Assembly: GCA_946479205.1 (NCBI GenBank)
Contig: CAMLFJ010000232.1
Coordinates: 1-5,941, forward strand
DNA from: an uncultured bacterium
GTDB taxonomy: Bacteria > Methylomirabilota > Methylomirabilia > Rokubacteriales > CSP1-6
Reading direction: 5' to 3'
DNA: 5,941 bases
Position numbers and translations under genes: made by a program. Under the pieces are notes generated by a model. It was not told the origin of the DNA and searched no databases. It worked only from the letters and a program-made list of their open reading frames with translations. Below are positions 5,823-5,941 of this stretch, one piece after another (positions within the stretch are counted from its first letter, which is position 1; each line of letters starts with the position of its first letter).

Positions 5823-5941
5823 GACCGCGCCTCCACGAGCCGCCTCACGACGCGCGCGAGCAGCACGCGGGCCAGGTGGCGACGGAGAGCAGGCGAGCCG
5901 TGCACGTCGCCGGGCGGATCCAGGTCGTCGTCGAGCGCCCG
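5819..5941 (-). CDS. FAD-binding (CoxM-like) subunit of the molybdenum hydroxylase, C-terminal fragment
   Basis: Only the last 40 codons and TGA are inside the window; the gene enters from the right edge. The translated end contains DPPGDVHGSPALRRHLARVL and then a basic Leu/Val/Arg helix. This matches the C-terminal pattern of CoxM-type flavoprotein subunits ('D-hgS-yR-hla-vl--R'), where this domain helps hold FAD and passes electrons to the acceptor. The stop TGA (5821-5819) overlaps the GTG start of the fused small/large subunit gene (GTGA, 4 nt), so the two are translationally coupled and should form one complex. Assignment rests on a short fragment plus this context: a molybdenum hydroxylase lacking its own FAD domain needs such a partner. 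Confidence 0.8.
   Translation of the reverse strand, partial: RALDDDLDPPGDVHGSPALRRHLARVLLARVVRRLVEARS
5830..5834 (-). promoter_or_regulatory. Ribosome binding site of the fused molybdenum hydroxylase gene
   Basis: GGAGG on the - strand, within the final codons of the upstream FAD-subunit gene, lies 7 nt before the GTG at 5822. It decides the GTG as the start and fits 4-nt overlap coupling. Confidence 0.65.

Overview
The window is about 70% GC and densely coding. It looks like a chromosomal piece of a high-GC environmental bacterium. A fused LivM-LivG transporter protein, a molybdenum hydroxylase operon, a Uma2-family gene and CCCTCTCCCC-type hairpin repeats would fit Rokubacteria/Methylomirabilota-like or deltaproteobacterial soil lineages. 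That placement is an inference from general character, not from a marker gene.

Layout. Positions 1-2203 (+ strand) hold the distal part of a branched-chain amino acid type (HAAT/Liv) ABC importer operon. First comes a permease fused to its ATPase (LivM-LivG, truncated by the left window edge), then the second ATPase LivF, 10 nt downstream. Positions 2204-2255 are a short convergent gap with a strong hairpin repeat. A Uma2-family (PD-(D/E)xK nuclease-like) gene lies on the - strand at 2256-2846. A 147-nt gap (2847-2993) carries a second hairpin repeat in the opposite orientation. Positions 2994-5822 (- strand) encode a 942-residue molybdenum hydroxylase in which the [2Fe-2S] small subunit is fused to the molybdopterin-binding large subunit. 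Its GTG start overlaps by 4 nt the stop of a gene running in from the right edge, whose last 40 residues look like the C-terminus of the FAD-binding medium subunit.

How the genes work together. The - strand pair supplies all three cofactor modules of a xanthine dehydrogenase/CO dehydrogenase-family enzyme: FAD in one protein, 2x[2Fe-2S] plus molybdopterin in the other. The + strand genes supply both ATPases and one permease of an importer. The two units converge on the Uma2 gene, so they are not one transcript. A link in which the importer brings in the substrate of the hydroxylase is possible but unproven. Sequence signatures argue against form I CO dehydrogenase and, less firmly, against a purine hydroxylase, so the substrate is unknown.

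I found no RNA gene, CRISPR array, transposase or clearly new system. The points most worth a second look are the two subunit fusions, the inverted hairpin repeats framing the Uma2 gene, and the atypical molybdenum-site residues.
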